Shown here in pieces: positions 13,788-25,295 of a stretch of 64,000 nucleotides of DNA. Where the stretch lies: contig NC_083563.1 of assembly GCF_019925205.1 (NCBI RefSeq), positions 248,001-312,000 on the forward strand. The letters run 5' to 3'. The stretch's first letter is position 1. Each line of letters opens with the position of its first letter. The position numbers and the translations under genes are program-made. The DNA is from Metopolophium dirhodum (taxonomy: Eukaryota; Arthropoda; Insecta; Hemiptera; Aphididae). Below the pieces are notes generated by a model. That model did no database searches. It saw nothing but the letters and a program-made list of their open reading frames with translations, and was not told the origin of the DNA.

Positions 13788-14253
13788 CTTTAATATATTA
13801 TATTGTTATTATATTAAAACGCGCTATATAATCCAAAACTACTCTCCAATGTATAATCTACGCGTCATTATCTACCGAAAACATGGCAAGCATGAAGTGA
13901 TTTGATATCCAAATTCTTCTATCCAAAACACAGACATAAAACGCATCTGTAATATTATAAACTCTGTCATCGAAACTAACACGTTCCTCACACCGACCAG
14001 AATATCTACAATTAAAGAAAGAAGAATAGTATGTAGTTGTATAATATACAATACCTATTGCTGTAACATTCTCGTATCTGAGTGTCGTACACGTTTGAGG
14101 TGCAGTGCAACGCGGTGCATATACGGTACTGCACATGCACGCGGTTCCCGATGAGTACGAAAGGTCGATCACCGTGACACACGAGGGACAGAGAGAGACA
14201 CCTCAGACACTATACACATTTAAGGTGTAATAATATATTAGTAGTTATGAATT

Positions 14254-14254
14254 A

Positions 14255-14291
<37 letters not shown>

Positions 14292-14294
14292 TAT
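14254..14294. repeat. (ATT)n microsatellite
   Basis: About 12-13 nearly uninterrupted ATT units, with one ACT interruption near the right end. Confidence 0.9.
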
Positions 14295-14767
14295 GATTAA
14301 ATTGTCTGATTGTCAAGTTATCGTAACCCATCGTGGTTCCATTGTGGCCAAACGTTTATACAAAATCGTTACGAAACTGCGCGTGGCACAACGCGGTCGC
14401 GGTCCTTGGATGATGTTTATTTTGTCAACTAGATCGACACGTACCTACGACGTACAATGGATTCCAACGATCCGATTTTGCAATAACATAATATTATTGT
14501 TATATCAACGACCAGACGGTTTCCGACGGCGGTGATGTATACAATATTATTATTGACCTTTGGGTCGTGCAACACAAGATACCTCTATACATAGACGCAG
14601 AGTCGGAAAGCAAACGGGTTTTTGTCATTTTCATCCTTTCGTTACGCCTCGATCGCGCTTAGCGAACACAATGTGTGACAAACGAACCCAATACATACGC
14701 GTATAATATTATGGCGTGTATAAAATTATATGGATGGATCGACTTGGATTTTTTATTTAATTCCAAG

Positions 14768-14807
14768 ATTATAAAAGATTATAAAAGATTATAATAGATT
14801 ATAATCT
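14768..14807. repeat. 10-bp tandem repeat, four units
   Basis: GATTATAAAA occurs twice, followed by GATTATAATA and GATTATAATC, in tandem with a 10-bp period. Confidence 0.85.
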
Positions 14808-15276
14808 ACCGTTGTTCCGAAATCTAACCCTAACCGAACAGGAATAGCCATTATTTTGTAGTATTATATGTTCGTGGTTTGTACATGTAAAATGTATTAA
14901 TTGCAGCTATTGGTTTCTTTGAATTTTTGTTCGATCAAAAGTTTTCAGTGACAACAAAGTAGGTATATTTTAAATAATCACAAAATAAAGCTGTAAATTC
15001 CGAAACGCACACTATTATGTTATACACAATTGTACAATATACATGTCAGGTGTAAATATATGTCATAGTGTTATGCTTAAATCGATGATAAAAAATAAAA
15101 TACACGTAAATATAGTCGATATAAATGTTTGTTAGGGAATAGGGACATATTATAGCAGGTATATTATTTGTCAACAATAAAAATACACTTTTGATTTCAA
15201 CCTTGTATATATACCGCAAGTATTCGGAGACTGCGCGGCAGTCAGCTCAAAGTTTCATCTGAAATCGAATAAAAAC

Positions 15277-16096
15277 CAGTGATGTAGTCGTAATTTTTTT
15301 ACTGAGTATACGTTTTAATGTACTTGATATGTAAACGTGGGGGGCTTCTCCCCCCCCCCCAACCACTATATATACTACGCTATTACTAATGATATATTTA
15401 TAATTACATACACTTTACTACTACCTTACCGCAATTGAGTCTCTATAGTTTACAATCATACTCCTAAAATATATGATTATACATTTAAATTGTTTATGAT
15501 TACCTATGTTAATTTCTTAACCCCCCTATCCCCACTTCTTTTAAAGTCAAAAAACCTAAATATTTATTAATATTTATAGTCTTAAATGTATACTCGGTAG
15601 TATATAAATTAGGTATCACAACTTTGAATGATTAAAAATAAATGAAAACATCATTTTTTGTAGATCAATTGTTTTATTTATGTAATTATTGTGTGACACA
15701 GTGTAGGTACATAAAATAATATTTTTTGACAAAATTATTTTCAGTAATGCATGTGACCGTGAATCTCGGCGTCGGCTATCGTTATAGATAAGCTTATAAT
15801 TTTAGACGTATGATATATATATATATATATATAATAAATATAGATCCATGCAATGAAGTTAAAAATAGATGTGTAAAATGTAAAAATAATAATAGTTCCT
15901 AATGAACATGATCACAAGGAAATATGCTTGGTATTATTGGTTATTCGTTAATACTATTAATATTATTGATTTATAGCTATACAGTATATCCGTATACCTG
16001 CGTATCACAAATTATATTATAAGTATACGCATCAACCAAAAACTGGAGAAGTCGTTATACGCCGTATACCCGCGTATACGCTCCACTACACCACTG
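15277..16096. mobile_element. hAT-type non-autonomous element with 8-bp target duplication
   Basis: The left end is CAGTGATGTAGT and the reverse complement of the right end is CAGTGGTGTAGT, giving 12-bp inverted termini with one mismatch. The element is flanked by a perfect 8-bp direct repeat ATAAAAAC at 15269-15276 and 16097-16104. CAGTG-type termini with 8-bp duplications are diagnostic of the hAT superfamily. At 820 bp and with no transposase frame, it must be moved in trans. It contains a G/C homopolymer block near 15340-15360 and GTATACG words near both ends. Confidence 0.85.
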
Positions 16097-18109
16097 ATAA
16101 AAACAACATCGATTGTTAAACAAAAAAAAAAAACAAAAAACGAATTAGTATAGCAGACAATAATATCTGAAGAACCGATCCGTCAACTCAAGGCGGAGTG
16201 GGTGGACAATAATCGAATTTACCGAGGTACGAATATTCGTTCTATCGTTGAACACGAAAGTATACGATGAATCGACGTTTAAAATTAAATTCATTATACC
16301 TCTGCGAACTCGATTACATTAGGTGTATACCAAAATAAAAGTACCTACACAAACACAAAATTATATCCCCATTGCAGCGCATCCTAAAACGGCAAACAAT
16401 AGCCAGCGCTATGGTAAAGGTATATATGGTACGCATACTATGAACAGTCATAATAATACGCGATTACGACTTATTATGAATAACGGGGGTCTTTTTATAA
16501 CGGCCAATTTATCACGGTCGAAATATTATGACAATTTATAATATAATAGATGAAAAGTTTTGATAGACAATAGGCATATTTATACATATTATTAAACTAT
16601 ATTCAGGCATCTCATGATGTATGCATCTATTATAGGTAGGTGTTTAATGGCAGAGGCCAAAACCATACAATCGATTTGGATTTTTGTATAAATACAAGTT
16701 AACGAATATAATATAATATGTAACAATGAATCGTTAACAATCGAGTGGATGATAATTTTACGATAAATAATATTTAAAAAAAACACTTTATCAAGATAAA
16801 TATACTTTAATTCTAAATATGAAATCAAGTATATAATACCTATCATTGACTACTGTTCATAATAGTTAAAAAATGATTTCGCAAACATTTAGTTTTAAAA
16901 TCACATCACATTTTTTTTTATTGGTCTTGAAATTGTACAATTTCTGCTTCGACTACTATGGTCATTAGCATAACATTATAAACATAAATACATTACATTT
17001 ATAATGGAGAACGAAAAAAAGAGAAAAAAAATGTTTATCTTATTGTATTTAGACATTAAAATATTTTTTGAAAAGATTAGTAAATCACGTTTAACGGATC
17101 ACGTTGTAAAGAGTTGTTCAGGTTTGATGAAAGTTGTTCACATGAAAAATTGTACTACCGAAATTAATATATTAAATATTTAAAAAAATGTAGTAAATAA
17201 TAATAAGTCATATTACGTATTTGCGTCTGGTCAAACGACCGGAAACGTGATTTGAGTACGGCTAATATTACTAGTAGTCATGTGTATATTATAGGTAATA
17301 CATACAATACTTCAATCAAACGACATTATTGACCTAATTCACAATTATAATATAAAATATTATATACTACAACAACGTTGTTATGGTACAATTTTTAGTC
17401 TGTTTTTATAAAAACTATTTGGTTAATTAAGTAGGTATAACATATTTAGAAATTAGTATCTATATATTATAGTATAATATGTAATAATATGATTCACAGT
17501 TTAAAATCTGTAAACCCTATTCTCATAACGATTCGTTGTGGTTAAAATAATTGTATTCATTTTTAAATCATATAGGTTAGGTATATCTTAAAATTGTCGT
17601 CGAAACTTATTGCAATTACTCATACCCACAATTAATAGTAAACACGTGCAAGTATTAATTTACTATACATTTATATTGTGTTGCATAACGCGATAAATAA
17701 TTATTTATTATTGATAATGGCTTAATGTGTAGTATGTTATTTAAAAGTTACAACACAGATTGATATGTGATAAACTGGTAAAATAATAGATGGATTCAAT
17801 TATGGCCCACGTTATTTAGTAACGGGAAAGGTCAAAATACATAACATGACATCAATGAATACAAATATGGTATAGGTATAATACTAACTGCAAAACATAC
17901 TTCGATCTGTTTTCGACGAAACGTACCTAGATTTATATTTTTCAGTTTGACCGAAGACATCGGAAACTTACAAAACATAGGTATGGAGTTAATGCGGATT
18001 TGGCGAAAATCACACGGCATTGGGAGCTCGGGAGAAAAGATTATATAGACAGGTACAAAATAATATGTCACTAATATACGATAAAACAATACATATTTAT
18101 AATATATTA
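16097..18109. other. Intergenic stretch with one SINE fragment
   Basis: Apart from the SINE 3' fragment at about 16911-16972, nothing is recognisable. Open frames at 16323-16541, 16592-16846 and 17832-18089 lack motifs or clear splice context. Confidence 0.45.
16911..16972 (-). mobile_element. SINE 3' fragment
   Basis: A T-run is followed shortly by CTTCGACTACTATGGTCATT, which matches the tail-proximal part of the reverse SINE at 40.8 kb (CTTCGACTACTAGATCATTA). Only the 3' end survives. Confidence 0.5.
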
Positions 18110-18115
18110 TTTATT
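18110..18115 (-). terminator. Candidate polyadenylation signal of the 18.4-kb cuticle gene
   Basis: AATAAA on the minus strand, about 245 nt past the stop codon at 18359-18361. The nearby (ATT/ATG)n tract at 18282-18326 would fall in the 3' UTR. Confidence 0.4.
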
Positions 18116-18281
18116 ATTGTTGCATTTTTCAACGTGGTCATAACAATAATACATTATACAATAATATTACAAGTAGGAAACTAAATATTACACAAAAATA
18201 AAAAGATAAAACGAATACAGATAAGACAATATAATATACGAAGAAGGAGGTCTTCCCTGCAGCAGCATTACACACATGATA

Positions 18282-18326
18282 TTAATAATAATAATAATAA
18301 TGATGATGACGATGATGATGATGATG
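18282..18326. repeat. (AAT)n/(ATG)n compound microsatellite
   Basis: A run of AAT units passes into ATG/ACG units, in the likely 3' UTR of the minus-strand cuticle gene. Confidence 0.85.
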
Positions 18327-18358
18327 CATTTTTAAAGCAGCGTAGTGGTCGCGTTTAT

Positions 18359-19846
18359 TTACGCTTGACGTTTGTACGGGAACGGGTACGAAACGGCGGG
18401 AGCGTACACCGGGGCGTGGGCGGCGGGCGCGTACACCGGGGCGGGTGCTGCCGCGTAAACTGGTGCCGGGGCGGAGTAAACCGGGGAGGAGTACACCGGA
18501 GCCGGGGCCGCGTACACTGGGGCAGCGGGGGCGATGACTTTGGCGCCCTTGGTGACCTGGGCTACGAAACCGTTGACGTCGTCGGCAGTGTACGACACGG
18601 TCCTGACTGTGCCGTCAGGTTCAGCCAGACTGTACTGTCCCTGTACCACACCGTTGGACAGGCTCTCCTCGGCAGTCTTGTAGTCACCGGTGGCCGGGTC
18701 GGACACGCCGTACTTGTACGCGTACGCCGGGTTCGGGTTTACCGGTTGGTAGGAGGCCGCCGGATAAGCGGGGTAAGCAACAGGGGCGGCGTGCACCACG
18801 GCAGCGGAAGGGTAAGAGGCAGCGGGGTAGTATTGGGCCTGGGCGGCGAATACGGCCACGCAAGCGAAGCAAACTGCTACCTGTTGTGCAAAGATATAAA
18901 CAACACGTATGTATTATAATATTAATATCGGGGGACGGAGTGGCCGAGCGGACTAAGGTGTCGGTTGCGACGCGCACCGTCGCCGGTTCAAAACCCGGTC
19001 ACGTGTGGCACTTCTCTTCAAACAGTCACAGTGTCTGGAGAGAGACGCCACCATCCCCCCCTCCAATCATGGCAGATACCTACAAGTACCCACTAGAAAA
19101 TTCTGCCAAACTAACAAACACACGTGTTTAAACCTACAGTACCCTCCCCACAGTTAAAAATCACCCAATGGCCTAAGTTGCCACGGGTTAATTAATAATA
19201 ATATTAATATCGTCATTATTGTTACACGGATAACTTAAAAAAACTGCAGTGCGAATTAATTCTGTATACAGAGTGCGTCCCGAGTTGTTAAGTATGATAT
19301 ACTTATGATATTTGTGCATTTACACTGCACATTTTGCGGTTTTTTTCAATTATTGTAACCACTCAACGTTATTATAGGAAAGATGTTATATTATATCCAA
19401 AACTCGGGTAATTACTCAATCGTTTCATGAATAATTTTGTGATGACTAAATAATATTTTACGCACTCACGCTAAAGTGACGAAAAAAGCTGTCTTGGCTT
19501 CTAGGTTAGGTCGGATACCTATACAGAGGTGTACCCATATAGGTCTTGTGGCTACTGCAACTGCATAGTAAAAGCAATTACACGAAATTTAAGAAAAAAA
19601 ACCAAATAACGTGGTAACACATACTTGTCCTAGTCGAAACGCTTAGTAGTATTGGACCTGCAGAACGTTTTAACGAATCCGATCAATTGTTTGCCTATAT
19701 TATTCTTAGGTGATACCTATAATATTATTATGTTCGGGTTGTTCTATATTTTGTCCTGCGATACAACTTAATAATCGGCGTATATAACTATATAATAACA
19801 CTAACAATATTAACAATGTACAAAATGCACTTACTTTGGCGAACAT
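18359..19846 (-). CDS. Rebers-Riddiford cuticle protein, RR-2-like, 177 aa
   Basis: A structural cuticle protein, secreted by epidermis, that binds chitin through its Rebers-Riddiford domain (Pfam chitin_bind_4 family). Exon 1 (19835-19846) encodes MFAK and ends AAA|GTAAGT. Exon 2 (18880-18359) begins after AACAG and runs to TAA. The phase-0 join gives MFAK-VAVCFACVAVFAAQA, a good signal peptide. The RR domain spans about residues 54-116: it has GxxxxxxxxG (GQYSLAEPDG), then six residues, then YTADDVNGF. It is close to RR-2, but YKYGVSDPATGDYKTAEES replaces the usual DxxTGDxKSQxE core. The C terminus (about 119-177) is built of APVY/APAPVY repeats and ends KRQA. The coding exon is GC-rich against its surroundings. 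The 954-nt intron holds an antisense SINE. A translation start at the internal GTG of exon 2 would lose the signal peptide. Confidence 0.9.
18931..19197 (+). mobile_element. tRNA-derived SINE with perfect 15-bp target duplication
   Basis: The head TGGCCGAGCGGACTAAGG is a good tRNA A box and CGGTTCAAAACCC is the B box. The body (GTCACAGTGTCTGGAGAGAG and CTGCCAAACTAACAAACACA) matches the other copies. The 15-bp repeat ATAATATTAATATCG flanks it at 18916-18930 and 19198-19212. Box A and B are intact. It sits in the cuticle-gene intron in antisense orientation, about 50 bp from the 3' splice site. Confidence 0.9.
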
Positions 19847-19960
19847 TGTTGATTTCTTTAGTTGCTCTGGACTCTGCGTAAAAGCGACTGGCTGCGATAT
19901 AAACTGCACGAACAGATAACTGAACACTTATTATTTGCGACGACGGTTGACGAGTGAATA

Positions 19961-19991
19961 TGACAAACCGCTGTCACGCGACGCTTTTATA
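19961..19991 (-). promoter_or_regulatory. Core promoter of the 18.4-kb cuticle gene
   Basis: TATAAAAG at 19984-19991 on the minus strand, with TCATATT about 30 nt downstream as a plausible initiator (start near 19961). This gives a 5' leader of about 115 nt before the ATG at 19846. Confidence 0.6.
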
Positions 19992-20608
19992 CAGAAATAT
20001 TACACGTGCGCACATTATGCCCCCGATAATGGGTGATGATGTTTGCGACAGTTTTGCGCGATTCCATTAAACAGGTATATAATATGTATTTCCAGTTTGC
20101 GACAGATATGAACGCCTCTGTCCATAATATGAGCGTAAACCGACCGAAATGGCCATAACCACTAATAGTAATGGTGTTTTTTTTTTCTATGATCTTATTT
20201 TTTAATTTTTTCTTTACCTCATCTCGGACGTATTTACGCTGTTATTAGGTTTATAGGCACCTAACCTGCTGCAGGTTGATTACGATAATTGCTGCAGTCG
20301 GGATATATGACGTTTATTATTGTACTACAGTTCGCGCCCTACATTATGTTTGTATACAGTCAAATTTAAGACAAGTGTGTAATAAATAATAATACTATGC
20401 GAAGATCCCCACACGCAATAATTTCGTTTTTTATATGTTTACGCACACAGATATTTTATTTATACGGATTATACTTAATGGTATTATATAATCTATGTAA
20501 TCTTGTACTTTGATAGATAACTAAAGAACGTATTGGAAGTTTGGAACTATAGACGGACAACGACGTGGCAGAGAAATAAAATAGGTTGGTATAAGTACAT
20601 ATATTGAT
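19992..20608. other. Upstream intergenic region of the cuticle gene
   Basis: No gene is visible. It is the divergent upstream side of the minus-strand cuticle gene and may hold its enhancers, but no motif could be assigned. Confidence 0.4.
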
Positions 20609-21690
20609 TTTAGATTCTACGCGGAGCGATGAATGTATTCATTTTTCAATGATGTGTGTTTTTTTATTTATATGCTTATCGTTTTTTGTGTCAGTGTACA
20701 CGATAAGTAGTCGAAATAATGCTTCGATTTTTATCGAGTATCGATTAGTATCCTTCGATTAGTATCTTTTACGGTGGAAAAGTGAATCTAGTCGGTGCAT
20801 TGCGGAGGTAAAAATTAAAAACAAGTTTTCAAGAAATTTGAAAACCCCCCAAAAATATTAAGGAAAAACGGGAATTTTTACGCAAAATCAAATTTGGTTT
20901 TTGGTGTAACTCTTAAAAAAATACCGTAGAAATATGAAATTTACATTAAATGTTTATATTAGGTACCATTTTCTATGCAGCAATAAAATAATATAAAAAA
21001 TATTTTGATTCACGCTGAGCCAGGCATAAGAAATGTTCGATTGTTATTAGTTTTTTTTTAAATTATTGTCAATAAAAAAATTTTTGCCAGTTCAAAAAAC
21101 TTGAAAATGTAATACAAGATTCCTTGAAAAAAAAGTTGAGCGTAAATCCACAATAATTTTTTATGAGCTTCTGAAGTTTGACTTTTAACAAAATTCGTAA
21201 AAATTATACGAAAATTTGCAAATTATTTTAAGTTAGAAATTCATACAAATTTTTCTTTTACATCTAAGCATTAAAAATTTAATATACAAAATTCATTATA
21301 AGTTTATGTATCTTCATCAAAAAAAAAAATGTCTACCGGAAAATCAAATTAAAATGTTATATTAGCGTTTGAAGCACAATTTTTAACAACATTGCATATT
21401 TACTCGATTTTGCATGGAGCCAATTTCTTATTTTGTTGTAATTCAAAAACGAATAACCGTATAGATACTTTAAATTTACACCATATTAAGTTTATTTTAT
21501 AATTTTCTATACTTGATAAAATTTTAACTTGTTTTGGGTTGTTGCGGACATCTTAAATTTTAATTTTTTTTAGTTTTTTTTCTATAAATGTCAATATACT
21601 TTTATTCATCGGGTCAAAATACTTGATAATTTAATATAACACACATTGTTACAATATCTGTTTAAAAATATTAAAAAGATACAAAAAAGC
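20609..21690 (+). mobile_element. AGATTCTGAGCG-family repeat, divergent and 3'-truncated
   Basis: It opens with TTTTAGATTCTACGCGGAGC and CAATGATGTGTG. It keeps the family order of words (CGTGTACAC-type head reading ACACGATAAGTAGTCG, then GGAATTTTTACGCAAAAT, then GGTTTTTGGTGTAACTC and the tandem body). It fades out near 21690 without the terminal block. Many substitutions mark it as older than the 60-63-kb copies. Confidence 0.6.
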
Positions 21691-22252
21691 GAAAATCCAA
21701 TGTGAATACACGTCATACTTATTAGTTTTTACATTTCACTCATTATTGAGATAGGTACGCACTCAACTCAAGCATTTCATATATAATATGGTACCTACCT
21801 AAAATATTTTTAAAAAATGTTGATGCTATACTGCATTTTTGGAAATTAATGAATTATGATTCGGGTACGGGTACAGGTAATTGTCGTGTAAAAGCATGTT
21901 CCCGCACGGATTTTTTTTTCATTTTATTTTTGTTACTCTAATTAAATATTGGATATTTGGATTCATTATATCTTCAAAGAATCATCATAATCTTTATTAT
22001 ATTATCTTTATAGTTCTGCGTTATTTTAATTTTACACGTAGAAAAATTATTTGATGATTATCAATTATTATATGAGCTGAATAATTAAACTAGCCATCGG
22101 TATATTATATAGTATATTCGTATGACGTATTTATATGTCCTGGTATCAACACAATCCTGGAGTTCATGAGCGATGATTTAATTCTTGTGCGTACATACCA
22201 ATGTTATTATTGTATTATATTAATAATAACAATTAGTGTGTAGATATATTTC

Positions 22253-22622
22253 CCACACAGCATTTTAATATTTCCCAACTATGGTATAAATATTTTCAGA
22301 AAAACAATATTATTATCAAAATATTTGAAAAAGTTGCGTAAATAATAAGGAAATATTTTATTTATATTTTTTTGCAAAGAAGTTAACATTTGAAAAATAT
22401 TTTGTAAAAAACATTGACAGAACGTTTTTATCATATTTTTTCAAAAAACATTTTCATGGAAACATTATGAAAATATTAAGTCAACATATTTGTGCAATCG
22501 TGTAGTCCAATATTTTGTTATCATGAGAATAAAATATTTATACAATATAATTAGTAAAATATTCATTATTCAAGCACTCCAAAATATTCACAAAATATTA
22601 TAATTTCCCAAATGCTGTGTGG
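22253..22622. mobile_element. MITE-like element with 13-bp inverted termini
   Basis: CCACACAGCATTT at 22253-22265 is perfectly inverted at 22610-22622. The 344-bp interior is rich in AAAATATT words and encodes nothing. No target duplication was evident, so the superfamily is open. Confidence 0.5.
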
Positions 22623-23040
22623 ATTAAAATGTACACAAAACTAAACCTTACAGGTTTTCATAACACAATTCATTCATGATGATTAGATAACATATCTCTT
22701 GTATATCAAATGGGAAGCTTTCAAGCTATAAAATATTTTGACTACCTATATGCATTTTTGCTCGAGAATTTAATTTTATATAACAATGGTGCCTCAAAGG
22801 TCACACATTGTAGAGCTCTTATTAGTTATTTAACTTGTTCATTAATGGTATTCGACTCGTGTGGTATGCTATTATTTTCTGGCGACCATAAATTAGTTCG
22901 TATTATTAAAACCTCAAAAAGAAGTTTTTCTGTTCTACAACAAACATAGTATTTTCATAGAATGATACAATAATACAAATTGTCCACTGTATTTTAGTTA
23001 TCTGGTTTAATTGTTACTAATTACAACCACGGATAATATT
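22623..23040. other. Intergenic stretch
   Basis: Contains a 79-codon plus-strand frame at 22710-22949 with no recognisable domain, signal peptide or splice context. Nothing else is seen. Confidence 0.4.
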
Positions 23041-23790
23041 ATATGTGTCAATAATGATATTTCCGATCAAATTAAACGGTATACGATATTGACTAGAAAA
23101 TAAAGCTACTGTCCATTATTTTCAGGTATTGGTGCATTTATAAATTAAAAATAATGTATTAGTAAATTTTAATAATTAGAAATGGCCTTGCGTAGTAAAG
23201 TCGATTTATCAATAATCGGTACTAACAAGTAAAAATAAAATACTTTTTACTACTACAGTTTAAGTGAAAAATATCCGTCTATCGGATACATATATCATCT
23301 ACATAGTAGGTTTACAATATAAATCGCGATTTCTTATATGTTATAATAATTGATTAATAATTATATATTAATTTAATTATAATTTTTTGTACACACGCAT
23401 ACCTATTATAGTACTTTCAAAGTTTTAACTTTTAGGATATATCAAATTGTGAAAATAAATTATTCAATTTATTTATTTTAATAATGTAATATTAAGTTTA
23501 AATTCTTCTTATGTGCGTTATTAAATTTCTGACCCAATTTAAATATGTCTTTAAACAAAATTATCAACAGTGTCTATCAGTATTAGAAATTTAAGTAATT
23601 TCCTATTGTCATAGTTGTAAATGTGTTAACAAAATATTTGAATTTTACAAACTTGCCTATGTTGTCAGTTAATGCCTAGACATTGACGATATCGTCTACC
23701 AATGTTAGGAATATATGATAATGGCTAGGCATTTACGTTATTACCTAATTTACATCATTGACGGTAACATATACATGAAAATAAAATATA
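23041..23790 (+). repeat. Dispersed repeat, copy 1
   Basis: Shares in order with 27636-28250: ATTTCCGATCAAATT, AACAAAATTATCAACA, TTAACAAAATATTTGA, and a block with CATTTACGTTA, ACCTAA and TTACATCATT, ending in ACATATA. Inside are inverted words GCCTAGACATT and GGCTAGGCATT. No coding capacity. Confidence 0.6.
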
Positions 23791-24438
23791 TTTTCAAATA
23801 AGGGAGAGGAACCACAATTCTGCGTATATAATTGGCAATTTTCAAACCAATGTATATAATAGTCACGTTTTGTTCTCATCTACAATACGATCGGAATATA
23901 AATAAGGCGATATCATACACCTGGATTTATCCAGAGCAGAGGTACCTATAACAGGTTTATTATTGTTGTATTATGCAATGTTATAATAAACTGCATAATA
24001 CAAATGCTCCAATCTAATAAACGGAGCTTAAGGACTGCTATTGTGATCGGTTATGCTGAATCGGCGTGATTCAGTACTGCTTAAGTGCTTATCATGATTC
24101 AATGAAATACTTTTCATTACCTATGATAACAACTATAAGGATTTGCTAATAGCAAATAATACATATTGAACCATTGGTACACGTTCACTCTCGTAAGCTT
24201 ATAATACAGGCCTTAAAGCAAATATTTCGTTATATATTTTAAACAACGGTGATTAAGTACATCATAGAATTGTAACACCTCGATATTACAATTTAAAAAC
24301 TATAAATATACACCTACTTATATTATATTGAATAGTAATATTATAATAAGTAATGGCTATACCAACAAAATAAGTTGGTAGTATATTATTATGAAAACTA
24401 ACTACATATTATTTTGTTTATAGTAAGTTCGAGACATC

Positions 24439-24564
24439 ATGTCCTGGGACGTGAAGAAATATATTTTTCCAGGGTGTGGTACGCGGTTAAGTATATACGG
24501 CGGTACCGATGAACTGGACCAACTCGTTATCCCACCGCCGGTTTCTCCCCAATTCCATTTATAG
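24439..24564 (+). CDS. Small ORF of unknown significance, 41 aa
   Basis: I do not recognise this. The ATG opens a 41-codon frame (starting MSWDVKKYIFPGCG and ending in PPPVSPQFHL, then TAG) of balanced composition in a locally GC-richer patch. There is no signal peptide, domain or paired splice site. It may be chance, a small peptide gene or a fossil exon. Confidence 0.15.
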   Translation: MSWDVKKYIFPGCGTRLSIYGGTDELDQLVIPPPVSPQFHL

Positions 24565-25268
24565 GGTCGGCCTAAGTATCTTAATTAGTCGACTATAACC
24601 GAGTGATTACGTGCGGGATTCATAAAAATGCAATCAACACGATATATAATAGTGATTATGTGTGTTATGAGAACATTTGTGAGAAAAAAAGACAGAGTGA
24701 GAGAGAGGCAATTTCAGCGTCGTAATTGCACAGTGCGGCTCTGCGCTCCAACGCCTGTGTTTATTTTTTCTCCGGTCGTATTGTAGGCCTCAACGTATTA
24801 CCCATATTGTGTTATTATCGAACCGAGACTCTCAATGTTTGTTCAAATATCGTACGTATATAATACTATACTAATATAATAATATGAAGGTACTATAATA
24901 ATTATTATTATTCGAATTATAATACAGCTGCTGTGTACATATACACGTGGTACAGCTATATAGTCATTTATGCATGCATATTATTTATTAGCTTTAACAC
25001 TAGGTATATAATATGTACTCGTATATTAACATAAGCCTGCTTATATATTATAAAATTACTATGTTTTACCTGGTTTTGATTGCCTTTTGGAGGCGTACCC
25101 ACTGCAGTCTACGGAATCAAAGACTTTTCAGTATAAAACCTCAAAAGTCATAAACCAACAAAAAAAAAACCAACACATTGTGTTGCGCAATCGAACCTGT
25201 CTCGGGGGCCGCGGTCATGTATACGTGGTGCCGTGTATCCAGACACGCATAATGCAATATTCTCAATG

Positions 25269-25295
25269 ACTTACCTGAAATGAAAATAACAGATA
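25269..25295 (-). promoter_or_regulatory. Recursive-splice-like site (acceptor fused to donor)
   Basis: On the minus strand, GTTATTTTCATTTCAG is followed directly by GTAAGT. A pyrimidine tract plus CAG|GTAAGT is the ratchet-point form known from long insect introns. No host minus-strand gene spanning this point could be shown, so this is motif evidence only. Confidence 0.25.

Larger units (their letters stand above)
13788..15276. other. Intergenic stretch with microsatellite and 10-bp tandem repeat
   Basis: It holds an (ATT)n microsatellite at about 14254-14294 and four tandem units of a 10-bp word, GATTATAAAA, at 14768-14807. GC is somewhat higher around 13860-14660. Two open frames occur there (13858-14172 minus, 14293-14535 plus) but neither has recognisable motifs, splice context or a promoter. 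Confidence 0.5.

Noticed and set aside
13858..14172. 104-codon minus-strand ORF with several Cys
   Set aside because: No signal peptide, regular Cys pattern, promoter or splice support. Plausible by chance in this moderately GC-rich patch.
14254..14294. Regular short repeats considered as a CRISPR-like array
   Set aside because: A plain trinucleotide microsatellite without spacers, in a eukaryotic genome.
17832..18089. 85-codon minus-strand ORF next to the 18.4-kb cuticle gene
   Set aside because: It overlaps the likely 3' end of that gene and has no motif or matching splice site.
18365..18919. 184-codon plus-strand ORF over the 18.4-kb cuticle gene
   Set aside because: It is the GC-rich shadow of the minus-strand RR protein, dominated by Arg/Gly/Val with no motif.
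18931..19005. Possible tRNA gene (A and B boxes present)
   Set aside because: The anticodon stem does not pair and the sequence runs into a shared SINE body with target duplications. It is a SINE head, not a tRNA.
22710..22949. 79-codon plus-strand ORF
   Set aside because: Composition is reasonable but it lacks any domain, upstream signal or partner exon.
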